Below, one piece after another: positions 55,367-64,000 of a stretch of 64,000 nt of DNA. How positions within the stretch are numbered: the first letter of the stretch is position 1; each line of letters begins with the position of its first letter. Below the pieces are notes generated by a model. It was not told the origin of the DNA. It ran no database searches and saw nothing but the letters and a program-made list of their open reading frames with translations. Position numbers and translations under genes: made by a program. Origin of the DNA: Mycoplasma haemocanis str. Illinois (GTDB lineage: Bacteria; Bacillota_I; Bacilli_A; Mycoplasmatales; Mycoplasmoidaceae); the NCBI RefSeq assembly GCF_000238995.1, contig NC_016638.1, positions 310,001-374,000 on the forward strand, in the 5' to 3' direction.

Positions 55367-56218
55367 GTGAAATTAAAACTGCTGGGGATTTTGTCTCTGG
55401 GCGTATCTGGTACTGGGGGTTGGTATTTATTTGGTAATATAAGGCCTAAGAATGTAGAAGAGTATTTGACTCGTTCTGGTTTTAAATTACTTTCCTGAGA
55501 TTCTGAGTTCTCTTGAAAAGCTGTTTTAGAAGAGAATAGGGATTTACTTCAGGGATTATTAAAGAAAAGTCCCGATATACAAAGCATTCAACAATGATGT
55601 AGGGATATTCTTCCAAGGGAAGATTACGAGCAGTATGCTAATCCAGCTTCTTTGGTATGTGTAGATAATCTTCAAACCGTTGAAGGAAAGATAATTCAGT
55701 CAGATGGAAGTATTGGCGCTTTAATTGAGGGGTTAAGTGATGGAAATAAGACGAATAAATATAGGGTATCCTATGTATGAAGGAAACATATGCCTTCCGT
55801 TTTGAAGTTAATTTCCTTCACTCCTCCTGAGAATAAAGAGGGATTGAAAGAGGGGGGTGAAGCATTAGAAAAGTGGTGTAAGAAGTCTTTGAAAGAGAAG
55901 CCTAGTGATTCCTTACTTTCTAATGTGAAATTGCTGTGTTCGCCTATGTCATTTGAAAGTATTGGAGATTTAATTAAGAAGAATAATGAGGAAGGCAAGC
56001 TTTTGAAAAATTATCTAACAAAATACAATTCCATAAAGGATACTGATACCTGAAAGGGTGATCCAGAAGTAGGAGCGATTTATGATAAACGTGATGAACA
56101 AATTTTAGAAAAGTGATGTGAGGAATCAAAAAGCAAGAAGTTTTACGAGGAAGGGATTTTTAGTGAGATATATCCTAAGTTTCGATATAGGTGCTTCCAG
56201 AGTGAGATTTCTATTTAA
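55367..56218 (+). CDS. Three-module membrane protein
   Basis: 283 residues from GTG 55367. Membrane segment about 3-22 (LKLLGILSLGVSGTGGWYLFG). Three cysteine pairs: QQWCRDILPR with LVCVDN; EKWCKKSLKEKP with KLLCSP; EKWCEESKSKKF with YRCFQ. The usual plan has two. Ten or so UGA Trp codons. The extra module looks like a duplicated module 1 or 2; no close paralog. Confidence 0.9.
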
Positions 56219-56281
56219 TAGTTTGACATCTTGGATGTTAATTAATTAACGAGAACATAGATAAGCAAGCATTGGAAAATT

Positions 56282-56860
56282 GTGTCTATTAAATTACCAC
56301 TATTTTCAGTTTTGGGAGTTATTGCCGTAACTGGTGGATATTTTATTTCTAAGAGTTTTAGTCACAAGACCATAAAAGATAGATTGAGTAATTCTTTAAT
56401 GTCGGTCTCTGAAGACGTGAGTAAATGAGAGGATAGATTGTCTCGTTTAAAAGGAGCTCAAGGAGATTCCTTAGTTGATGATTTAAGGGAAATTAAGAAT
56501 AGCGATCCTACATCCCAGAAACTTAAAGATTGATGTGTTACCAATGTGGAATCACCCTTTAAAGATGGTAAGTTATTGTTGAATGTTAAGTCTTATTGTA
56601 CTTATATGGTTCGGGATAAATTGAGTAGAACTCCCCGTCCCGAAAGTGACGGAAATTGAGAACACGCTGCTACCAAATTAATACGGCCAGATGTCGTTTT
56701 ATCGAATGTGATGAAGGATATTAAAGCTAGGATTCATAATACTTCCAATCCCACTAATTTTGACGCCCTTAAATCTTGATGTAAAGAAATCTTAGATGCT
56801 ATGTATGAAAATGACTCCAATTTTAAAGATGCGGATTCCTATTGCACCAACAAAGATTAA
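56282..56860 (+). CDS. P-group two-module membrane protein
   Basis: 192 residues from GTG 56282, next to TTG. Membrane segment about 4-23. IKDRLSNSLMSVSEDVSKW, KDWCVTNVESPF, SYCTYMVRDKLSR, EHAATKLIRPD, KSWCKEILDAMYENDSNF, SYCTNKD. Closest to 35791. 63 bp from the gene upstream. Confidence 0.9.
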
Positions 56861-56970
56861 AGCCATTTAGTTAGTTTATCCAACTGGTAGAAACTTGTTT
56901 GTTATTGATTTATCCCAAATACAATTCGAAATTGAATCTAAAATTTTTCTTTCAATTCAGAAAATAGTTG

Positions 56971-56988
56971 GTAAATAGTTAAATTTGA
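56971..56988 (+). promoter_or_regulatory. Shared 18-bp leader, copy 1
   Basis: GTAAATAGTTAAATTTGA, four bases before ATG 56993, identical to 59695-59712 in front of the paralog 59717. The flanks differ, so this is retained leader or a control site. Confidence 0.5.
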
Positions 56989-56992
56989 CGCT

Positions 56993-57346
56993 ATGGCAAA
57001 AATGATCGTTGTTGGCTCTATGTTGGCAACAGGGACAGGATTAGGAGGAATAGGTTTAGTTGTTAGTGAGTCTGGAGGTCGTCGGAATAATACTGTTCTC
57101 AAATCCCAAAGGATCTTTTCACTTCCAAAAAGATGTGACATTTATTCTGTTGTAAGTTCTACTGAACATTCTGGAGTTGCTAAATTAGAAAATGAAAGTT
57201 TTAAGAATCAAGTGGATAGTAGGCATAAATCAAATATAGAGTCGGCTTGTGCTAGTCATGGTAAGGTTTATATAGCTAAAGAACAAGGACAGTGACAGTA
57301 CAGAGAGAAGGATCAGAAAAAGTCGTGAACTGTGAAATATGATTAG
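56993..57346 (+). CDS. S-group short membrane protein
   Basis: 117 residues. Membrane segment about 4-24. LPKRCDIYSVVSS, ESACASHGKVYIAKEQGQ, Trp101 (UGA), QYREKDQKKSWTV. The first 45 codons are almost the same as in 59717, while the domain beyond has diverged. Confidence 0.92.
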
Positions 57347-57394
57347 TTGGAAAATTAACTTTTAATCCCTGTAGTTTCCGTTTTATTTAAGGTT

Positions 57395-58030
57395 TTAAGG
57401 AACAGAGCATCAATGTGATGCGTTGGCAAATATAGAGGCCCTGTCCTTGTTAAAAGGAAGCGGTAGGTTATCGGTACACCATTGCTTTAACAATGTATGT
57501 CCCTGCTCCTTTTGCGTTGATGTAGTGATTCCTTTTATATTGTTATTAGATAAAGCTGTTTTGTGTGTTTCAAATGCACTTTCCCATTTAGTTTTATTGG
57601 CCCCTGCATCGTTGTTTCCATCAGTTAAAGGAAGTCATCCTTTTGACGGGGATTTATCTTGCATTCTTAAAACACATCATTTTGAAGCATTTTCAAAGTC
57701 ATCACTTCCTTTTAAATAAGAATTACACATTTTTTCCAAAGCCACTTTGCCCTTCTCACCATCATCTGCATTAGTCAGAATAGCATCTTTATCGGAATGC
57801 TTATTTATTTCCGAAATAAAAGAAGAATCCGATTTAAATGCATTAAAGCTTGTCTTTCATTGATCTTTAGAACTCTCACTAATTAATTCATAACCCCCTT
57901 TTTTAAGGCGTTGTTTCACTGTGGAGGGAACAACTTTTCCATCAAAAATTCCTAATTTATATGAAAGTGCTCCCCCTACTACAACGCCCCCAACTGCTCC
58001 AACCCCTACTAAGAGTTTCAGAATAGCCAT
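57395..58030 (-). CDS. T-group two-module membrane protein
   Basis: 211 residues. Membrane segment about 6-28. LKKGGYELISESSKDQW, GKVALEKMCNSYLKGSDDF, SKWCVLRMQDKSPSKGWLPL, KQWCTDNLPLPFN, SHWCSVP. Tight match to 33609-34253. The only complete minus two-module gene in the last 15 kb. Confidence 0.92.
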
Positions 58031-58202
58031 AATCCCACAACAAATATAGTAAAGAGTCTGTCGGTCTAAAAATTTCTAGGTTGCCTTATAGAAGAAAGGT
58101 CCATAGATATTAATCAAACATTTAGCTTTGAACGATTTGGGAACAGGAAACTTCAAAATGTCTCTAATTACCGCACCCTCAATGTAAAAGACAAGATGAT
58201 TT

Positions 58203-58574
58203 ATGTTTAGTAAAGTATTCCTTTTAGGGACATCTTCTGTTGCGGCTGTAGCAGCCGGAGTTGGTTTGAATGCTATGGGAGGTTCTTCTTTCTTCAAAAA
58301 GGATGTGGCAGCTACTAAGGCTGCAGAGCCTAGTTGTACGGTTTTGTTGGTTGAATCAGAGAATAAAAAAGAAGCTAGTATTATGGGGAATTTGGAGAAT
58401 CTAAAAGAGACTGATAAAAATAATGAAGAGCTTTGAAATTCTTTGCATGAGGTTTGTCGGAATTCATCCGACAGAAAGGTATATGTGGGAAATATTGGAA
58501 ATCCTAAAAAGTTAACTCACCAAACTAAGTATCAAAGTATCGTTTGAAAAGTCGTGTCTAAGTCCAACGGTTAG
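58203..58574 (+). CDS. S-group short membrane protein
   Basis: 123 residues. Membrane segment about 5-25. PSCTVLLVESENKKE, Trp78 (UGA), HEVCRNSSDRKVYVGN, KYQSIVWKVV. The S order holds but DQ is replaced by TKYQS. Divergent from 57395-58030. Confidence 0.9.
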
Positions 58575-58917
58575 CTGGAGTTTTTACTTCTGTGTGTTTT
58601 TGCTAATAGTTAATTTATATTCTTTATACATCGCTACTTCATAACTGAATTTTCGCCTTTATTACTAGTAATTTCATTTATTGTTAAAGGACTCCTGTTG
58701 GTGACTTCTAAGAATGTATTAATTATGAGAAAGTTTTAAATGGGAAGAATCGGTGTCGAAGGAGGTAACTGCTACATAATTTTTCTAAAGCTAACTATTT
58801 CCGTTGAAACAGATATTACTTGAGAAGTGATAGTAAATTAAGTGAGTACATTTTCAAATAATAATTTCTTTTACTTCTTAGAATACGAAGTTAATCAGTA
58901 AAGAGATTACAAATTTA
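58575..58917. other. 343-bp stretch without a recognisable gene
   Basis: AT-rich sequence between an S gene and a gene remnant. In code 4 no frame shows a family motif. It probably continues decayed sequence from the rearrangement just downstream. Confidence 0.5.
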
Positions 58918-59076
58918 TTATCCATTATTCCTATATGGATCGGAAAAACCTTCCGTTGTATGTCAATCGTGAATTTGTAAAAGTCGAGAATATATTCATT
59001 TCCCTGACAATTTATAAATGTAGATATATACGTGGCTTCCTACTCTTACATGTTGACCTTTTCTTCCTTGACAAGC
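58918..59076 (-). pseudogene. S-group remnant, C-terminal third only
   Basis: On the minus strand: ACQGRKGQHVRVGSHVYIYI, KWIYSRLLQIHDWH, then FSDPYRNNG and TAA at 58918-58920. It matches the end of 60160-60612 (HIYIYVYRQNGKWVYS, DWHRE, TDPYRNT). Everything before the second cysteine is gone and is replaced by the truncated V gene on the other strand. Confidence 0.85.
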
Positions 59077-59077
59077 T

Positions 59078-59530
59078 TCTCTTAGAGAGGAATGAGTTAA
59101 GTTTAAGGAGTTTTATGCCCATTCTAAGGATGAAAAACCCGAAGGAGTAGATAAAGAACAGATTGCTAAATGATGTGAGGATAAGTTGGTTTCTCGTGAT
59201 GATTCTAGTTTTGAGTTAGTTAAGAGATGATGTGTTATTAATAAAAGGAGTCTCAAGGAAGAGGTTTTGGCTTCTAATAGGAAGATTATTCCTATATCAG
59301 GATCTGATGTAGATTCACAATGGAAGCAAGCTTGAACTTCATATAGCACTAATAAAGGTACTTTGGATATAAAGGATTCCACTTTTAATAGTAAATCTCA
59401 AAATTCTGAAGCAACTGGAGGTCCAGCATTGAAAAAGTGGTGTGAAGACAGATCTACTCAATTTATGTATGAGTATTTGGGAGAAGATAAGGGATATGAT
59501 AAGTACTATTCTTGATGCACTAAGGAGTAA
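59078..59530 (+). pseudogene. V-group gene lacking its 5' end
   Basis: Reads SLREEWVKFKEFYAHSKDE, KWCEDKLVSRDD, KRWCVINKRSLKEE, WKQAWTSYST, KKWCEDRSTQFMYEYLGE, SWCTKE to TAA. About 48 N-terminal residues, including the membrane segment, are missing and no ATG, GTG or TTG stands in frame before the body. Its 59097-59239 is identical to part of 60787-61407; the rest is nearer 62650. Confidence 0.87.
59097..59239 (+). repeat. 143-bp identical tract, copy in pseudogene
   Basis: Base-for-base the same as 60962-61104. Sequences on both sides diverge at once, and the flanks resemble 62650-63261 instead. See the finding on gene conversion. Confidence 0.9.
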
Positions 59531-59694
59531 CGGTAGTTAATTCTTCATGATTTTCTACGAATAGCTAGCTTTAGGTTCTTCTGTATTTATAACGATATTT
59601 AATAGGAGAAGTGCTTTCAATCTACTCCAAATTTTGATTCTGTTTAGTGGAGATTGAGTAGTAATCTCTATAGTTGTAAGTTTGTTTACAGGGA

Positions 59695-59712
59695 GTAAAT
59701 AGTTAAATTTGA
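59695..59712 (+). promoter_or_regulatory. Shared 18-bp leader, copy 2
   Basis: Same 18 bases as 56971-56988, four bases before ATG 59717. No sharper promoter element is visible. Confidence 0.5.
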
Positions 59713-59716
59713 AAAT

Positions 59717-60061
59717 ATGGCAAAGATAGTTTTAGTCGGTTCTATATTGGCGATTGGAACGGGATTGGGAGGAATAGGTTTAGTTGTTAGTGAATCTGGA
59801 GGTAGTCGAAATAATACTGTTCTAAAATCCCAAAGGATCTTTTCACTTCCAAAAAGGTGTGATGTTTATTCTGTTGTGAGTACCATTGGAAGCGCTCCTA
59901 AAGCAAAATGAGAAAATCCTAGTTTTAAGGATAACGTAAGACATGACTATAAACAGAAGGTGCAGGATGCTTGTGATAGTAAGGGTAAGGTTTATATTGC
60001 TAACCAAGGAGGTTTGATTTATAGAGAAGAGGATCAAAGCAGACAGTGAGTTTTAGAGTAA
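59717..60061 (+). CDS. S-group short membrane protein
   Basis: 114 residues. Membrane segment about 4-24. LPKRCDVYSVVST, Trp65 (UGA), DACDSKGKVYIANQGG, then LIYREEDQSRQW, where the usual Trp after the Gly pair is Leu (TTG). Its stop codon begins a perfect hairpin. Confidence 0.92.
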
Positions 60062-60083
60062 CCTAATTTAGAAAATTAGGTTA
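60059..60083 (+). terminator. Hairpin at gene end, likely terminator
   Basis: TAACCTAATTT, loop AGA, AAATTAGGTTA: an 11-bp perfect stem followed by TTTGTTG. The stop codon of 59717-60061 is its first three bases. Low GC and a short T-run make it a modest intrinsic terminator; being symmetric, it could also serve the minus gene ending at 60160. Confidence 0.6.
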
Positions 60084-60159
60084 TTTGTTGTAATAACGCA
60101 GGATGTGTCTTAATGGAAGGTGGGGAGTTTTACGTTGTTGAAAATCAAGTATTTGATAA

Positions 60160-60612
60160 TTATGTATTCCTATATGGATCCGTAATTCCTCCTCTTTCAC
60201 GATGTCAGTCATGCTTTTGCACCTTGTAAGAATACACCCATTTTCCATTTTGTCTGTAAACGTAGATATATATGTGATTGTTTATCTTTATACGACCGTC
60301 TTTTCTTCCTGCACAAGCATCCCTCACCTCACTTACAAATTTAGCATTAGCGGGGTCAGAATTATTCACTAATTCATCTCTATTTTCAATCTCTCGAATC
60401 ACCTTGGTTACATCGTAACTACCACGTTTTATTTCAACTTCTCAAATCTTGCAAGAACCCTGCAAAGGAGTTATTGTGTTGCTGTTGGAAGATTTAAAAA
60501 TTGGAAGAAGTAAATCTTTAGAACTACTCGAGATACCGCCTTCAGAAAAAACAGTTCCAACCCCCACAAGAGCAAAACCCGCAGCTACAACTTTAGAAAT
60601 TAAAGAATTCAT
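60160..60612 (-). CDS. S-group short membrane protein
   Basis: 150 residues from ATG 60612, which supplies the membrane segment (about 4-25). GSCKIWEVEIKRGSYD, RDACAGRKDGRIKINNHIYI, KWVYSYKVQKHDW (Trp from UGA), TDPYRNT. Divergent from the V gene at 60787. A damaged copy of this S/V divergent pair lies at 58918-59530. Confidence 0.9.
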
Positions 60613-60786
60613 AACAAATTGTCTCTATGAAACTATCAGAAGACTATTGAAAAATTTTACTTAATTCAATCTTAAGTGCAAGTGAATATGAGTAGATACA
60701 TTAACGTTTATTTGGATATTCATATCCCTTTTAGTAGCTTCCAAATGGGTAAAGGAGTAATATTAAGGGATCTCATATAGGTAATT

Positions 60787-61407
60787 ATGGTTGGAAAATA
60801 CTTGATTATAGGTGGCATAGGGGCTGCAGGAACAGGAATTGTTGGAACTTCGGTTTACTTATATGGATTTAGAGAAGATACTCTAGAGACTAGGGTTAAG
60901 AATTACTTTAAGAATAAGAAGCATATGTTAGTTCTTAGCTCTTCTATTAGAGGGGAATGACTTAAGTTTAAGGAGTTTTATGCCCATTCTAAGGATGAAA
61001 AACCCGAAGGAGTAGATAAAGAACAGATTGCTAAATGATGTGAGGATAAGTTGGTTTCTCGTGATGATTCTAGTTTTGAGTTAGTTAAGAGATGATGTGT
61101 TATTGATAGTAGAACAATACAAGCTAAGGCCGCCGGGGAAGGAAGAAAACCTATTCCTCTGTTGGGGGCAGATCAAGCTCAAGCGTGAAAAAGTGCATGA
61201 AGTGATTACAACTCCAAAAAGACTAATTCCGGTTTAGAGATAAAAGATTCTACTTTTGTGTCTTCTTCATCCTCTGGGGGTGATGCGACAGGTGGTCCTG
61301 CGTTGCAGAAATGATGTGAAACTAAAGCTTCTCAACATATGTATGAATATCCAGGAGAAGAGAATGGTTATGAGAAGTATCGTATTTGATGCACTAAACA
61401 AGGATAA
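60787..61407 (+). CDS. V-group two-module membrane protein
   Basis: 206 residues. Membrane segment about 5-28. YGFREDTLETRVKNYFKNKK, GEWLKFKEFYAHS, KWCEDKLVSRDD, KRWCVIDSRT, AWKSAWSDYNSKK, QKWCETKASQHMYEYPGE, IWCTKQG. Donor or partner of the 143-bp tract. 27 bp before the P gene. Confidence 0.92.
60962..61104 (+). repeat. 143-bp identical tract, copy in intact V gene
   Basis: Covers the end of the linker and the whole first cysteine pair of module 1 (KFKEFYAHS to KRWCVI). Identical partner at 59097-59239. Confidence 0.9.
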
Positions 61408-61423
61408 CTTTAGGCCCTATTGC

Positions 61424-61429
61424 GAGGAG
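61424..61429 (+). promoter_or_regulatory. Ribosome binding site
   Basis: GAGGAG four bases before ATG 61434; fixes that start. Confidence 0.55.
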
Positions 61430-61433
61430 TAAT

Positions 61434-62051
61434 ATGAGTAGTTCTTTGGCGTTTAGATCCTCTTTGACAGTTCTAGGAATCGGCGGAGCAGTTGGCGGGG
61501 GGTGGTTTTTAGGAAAGAATACTTTATTTTCCAATAAAGAGAATACCAAGGAGTTGATCTCTAAGGCTTTAGAGAAATCTTTGATGAGCTTTGAGGATAG
61601 TGGACTTTCTTCTAATTGGGAAGCTCGTAAAACTAAGCTAGAAAAAGCTAAAGATCCGGATTTAGTTCCTTCTTTAAGGGAGTTGAAAGGTAAGTCGGGT
61701 TACACTGCGGATGATGTTAGGCAGTGATGTAAGGAAAATGTTGGTGGTTTTGTGGATGATGAGGATGGAAAGAAATTTAAGAATGTATCTGATTACTGCA
61801 CTTTTAATATCAAGGATAAGTTGACTAAAGCCATTTCCAATGGAGATTGGAATGCTGCTAAGGAGAAATTAAAGCAGACAGGAGGGCCTCTGTCTTCGGA
61901 CATGTTAGCTATAAAAACAGAGCTTAATAAGACACAAGGGGGAAATTCTGATGCCCTTAAGCAGTGATGCGAACAGTCTTATGACAAGATGTTTTCTGGA
62001 GAGCAAGATCAGTTTTTTAAGGATGCTTCCTCTTATTGCGTTTCTTCTTAA
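61434..62051 (+). CDS. P-group two-module membrane protein
   Basis: 205 residues. Membrane segment about 6-28. ISKALEKSLMSFEDS, NWEARKTKLEKAKDPDLV, GYTADDVRQWC (Trp98 is UGA), SDYCTFNIKDKLTKA, KQWCEQSYDKMFSGEQD, SYCVSS. Twin of 34955-35563 in sequence and in following a V gene. Confidence 0.92.
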
Positions 62052-62055
62052 TTAG

Positions 62056-62646
62056 GTGTCAAGTAAGTTAGTTTTAATAGGAGCTTCTTCTGTGTTTGTT
62101 GGTGTGGCCGGAACTTCTGCCTACGCTCTTTACAATAATTCTCAAAATTTAAAAAAACTAAAAGACCTTTTTGACTCTACTAAGGGAAGGATTCTTTTGG
62201 AGGCTATAGGGGATAAGCATGACGCTGTTTGGGAACAGATATTCAACGAATATGACAAATTCCATCATAAGATACCGGAAATTAAAAGTAAAGACGAATT
62301 AAAGGGTTACTGCCAGAAGTTGGAAAATAGTTTTAATGTCAAGGATTTAGAAACTTATAGCAATTGATGTTCTAGGAATACCTTTAGCGGGCAGGTTGCG
62401 GGCTCTAATAAGAAGTGGAATGATTCTAAAGAGGATTCTTCTTGAGAGTCTAGTAAAACTGCTTATTCCAAGGAGGCAACAGATAATTTTTTAATATCGA
62501 AAAATGATAATCAAGCAATAGCTAAGAATGCGTTAACTGTTAAAGAGTTAAAAGAATGATGCTTTAAGAAATCAAAATTACCCTTTATTAACGATAAAGA
62601 CAAAGATTATTTAATAGCAGATAAGTTTTGCACCATTACTCAATAG
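62056..62646 (+). CDS. Two-module membrane protein, singleton
   Basis: 196 residues from GTG 62056, 4 bp after the P stop. Membrane segment about 5-26. LKKLKDLFDSTKGRILLEA, VWEQIFNEYDKF, KGYCQKLENSF, SNWCSRNTF (Trp104 is UGA), KEWCFKKSKLPF, KFCTITQ. First pair has Tyr-Cys instead of Trp-Cys. Part of a V-P-x-V plus run. Confidence 0.88.
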
Positions 62647-62649
62647 AGA

Positions 62650-63261
62650 ATGGCAATCGGTAAACACTTGGTTATAGGATCTGGAGCCTTGGGTGCTACA
62701 GGACTGTGTGGAACTTCTGTTTATTTATATAGCTTTAGAGAAGATACCTTAGAAACTAGGGTTAAGAATTATTTTAGGGATAAGAAGCATATGGTGGTTC
62801 TTGACTCTTCTTTAAGAGAGGAATGAGCTAAGTTTAAGGAACTATATTCTTATTCTAAGGGTGAAAAACCTAAAGGTATAGATAAAGATCAAATTGCTAA
62901 ATGATGCGAAGATAAGTTAGCTTCCAGGGATGGTGATAGTTTTGAGTTAGTTAAGAAGTGATGCGTTATTAATAAGAGGAGCTTAAAGGAGGAAGCTTTG
63001 ACTTCTGATAGGAAATTTATTCCTACGTCAGAATCCGATGCGAATGAACAGTGGAAACGAGCTTGAACTTCATACAACACTACTAAGGGTGATTTGGATA
63101 TAAAGGATTCCGTTTTTAATAGTGCATCTAAAAATGCTGCAGAAACTGGAGGTCCAGCATTGAAAAAGTGGTGTGAAGATAAATCGACTCAATTTATGTA
63201 TGAATATTTGGGGGAAGATAGGGGATATGAAAAGTATTATGCTTGGTGTACTGTGGATTAG
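62650..63261 (+). CDS. V-group two-module membrane protein
   Basis: 203 residues. Membrane segment about 6-28. YSFREDTLETRVKNYFRDKK, REEWAKFKELYSYS, KWCEDKLASRDG, KKWCVINKRSLKEEA, WKRAWTSYNTTKG, KKWCEDKSTQFMYEYLGE, AWCTVD. Matches the 59078 pseudogene outside the 143-bp tract. Starts 3 bp after the upstream stop. Confidence 0.92.
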
Positions 63262-63264
63262 TGA

Positions 63265-63288
63265 AGATATATTTATTAGTATATATCT
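63265..63288 (+). terminator. AT-only hairpin after V gene, weak
   Basis: AGATATAT and ATATATCT around an 8-base loop, 4 bp beyond the stop of 62650-63261. No T-run follows, so termination is uncertain. Confidence 0.35.
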
Positions 63289-63343
63289 CAAAATTTGCTG
63301 TTGGTTTAGGAAGATTAGTTAATAAGCAGTTAAATTCTCAATT

Positions 63344-63691
63344 ATGGCAAAAATAATTTTAGGTGGTCCTATGTTGGTAGCTGGAATAGGATTAGGGGGA
63401 ATAGGTTTAACTGTTACTGAAGCCAGAGATAGCCAGAAAAGTACTGTTTCCAAATCTAAAAGTACTTTCTCTCTCCCAACAAGGTGTGACATTTATTCTG
63501 TTGAACGTTCCAATGATACATCCGGAACAGCTAAATGAAGAGAACCTAGTTTTAGGAAAGAATTAAGACACCTAGAAGATCAGGTGGCTGCGGCTTGTGC
63601 TAGTTTTGGCAAAGTTTATATTGCCTGACAGGGTGATGCGTGAAGATTTAGACAACCGGATCAAAGTAAGAAGTGGGAGATACTAACTTAG
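63344..63691 (+). CDS. S-group short membrane protein
   Basis: 115 residues. Membrane segment about 4-24. LPTRCDIYSVERSNDTSG, Trp65 (UGA), AACASFGKVYIAWQGDAW, RQPDQSKKWEIL. Same subgroup as 56993 and 59717, including M-A-K at the start. Confidence 0.92.
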
Positions 63692-63833
63692 GGAAGTTTA
63701 TCGACGATAATTTGATAGGAGGTTAGTCAATTTTACTTGTAGGAGTACGTATCTTTATCTTTCTTATTAGTAACTAGTTCTGTATTCATCTAACATCGCT
63801 GTTTCGCCGAAGAATATCCTGAGTTTGATTTCC

Positions 63834-64000
63834 CTATGTTAAAGGAATCGGTTTTTTGTTGCTTAACTCCTTATCAATAATTTTCAGTACACATCATTTC
63901 TGAGAATTTTCTAGTAGCTTTAAATAATTAGAACACAATTGCTCTAAGCCAACTATCCCTTTCTTCATTATTACGGTCTTTAATGTTGGAATACATCTTG
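63834..64000 (-). CDS. T-group gene ending after module 1, 5' end outside
   Basis: On the minus strand: GIVGLEQLCSNYLKLL, NSQKWCVLKIIDKELSNKK, PIPLT, then TAG. It follows the T paralogs (LEKLCSSYLEGSDNF, KWCVLRIQDKDPSN, WLPL) up to the stop, then lacks module 2. Probably another module-boundary truncation or a pseudogene; the start lies beyond the window. Confidence 0.7.

Noticed and set aside
58935..59150. 71-codon plus-strand frame
   Set aside because: Runs antisense to the S remnant and then out of frame through the V pseudogene; both real frames are recognisable.
1..64000. CRISPR arrays, tRNA/rRNA genes, transposases or prophage genes
   Set aside because: None seen. The tandem repeats are short, lie in coding regions and lack spacers.

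Overview
The window reads as a hemotropic mycoplasma chromosome, most like the Mycoplasma haemofelis / M. haemocanis lineage. It is AT-rich, UGA must be read as tryptophan (genetic code 4; only TAA and TAG end genes), and it is packed almost end to end with paralogous genes of unknown function. I see no rRNA, tRNA, transposase, CRISPR array or housekeeping gene. With the standard code almost every gene breaks at a UGA, often at the same conserved Trp-Cys pair. All coordinates here are code 4. The species assignment is inference.

Two architectures account for nearly everything. (1) Two-module proteins of about 190-220 residues: a short N-terminus with Lys/Arg, one Gly/Ala/Val-rich membrane segment (about residues 5-27), then two modules. 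Each module has an early Trp and ends in a cysteine pair, usually Trp-Cys-x(17-24)-[Tyr/Phe/Trp]-Cys. I sort them by sequence into groups. A, C and D share WCVxP-like residues after module 1. B, E, H, N, P, Q, R, T, V and X are the rest. (2) S-group proteins of about 114-178 residues: the same kind of membrane segment, then one domain with the pattern C-x-[IV]-[YHF]-x-[VL] ... C-x(3-6)-[KD]-[IV]-[FYL]-[IV] ... W-x-[YF] ... D-Q. A third set, L, has three roughly 300-residue helical proteins with no cysteine.

Layout. 1-9.9 kb: mixed A/E/H/N genes, mostly minus, with a plus S-S-P run at 3.0-4.5 kb. 10.2-18.5 kb: an E-N pair on the unusual strand, then a minus run containing a duplicated B-C-D cassette. 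18.5-24.9 kb: five N genes in a row, H, P and Q. 25.2-27.8 kb: an S cluster. 27.8-34.3 kb: P/Q/R and singletons. 34.3-36.4 kb: a plus V-P run with a 56-residue mini-gene. 36.4-44.6 kb: a minus run interrupted by a frameshifted L gene. 44.6-46.5 kb: two intact L genes. 47.9-53.0 kb: eight X genes, each start overlapping the previous stop by one base. 53.2-64.0 kb: mostly plus, S/P/V genes, truncated forms and a rearranged pseudogene pair.

The proteins look like a surface repertoire. This is inferred from one membrane segment, conserved cysteines unusual for a mycoplasma, and rapid duplication. The sequence also shows change in progress: three genes frameshifted at short repeats (10.8, 42.5 and 53.9 kb), an internally deleted mini-gene, a deletion joining the remains of two divergent genes, a 143-bp identical tract in an otherwise diverged pseudogene, and module numbers from one to three. 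A recombination- and slippage-driven antigenic repertoire is the best single explanation; no function is demonstrated.
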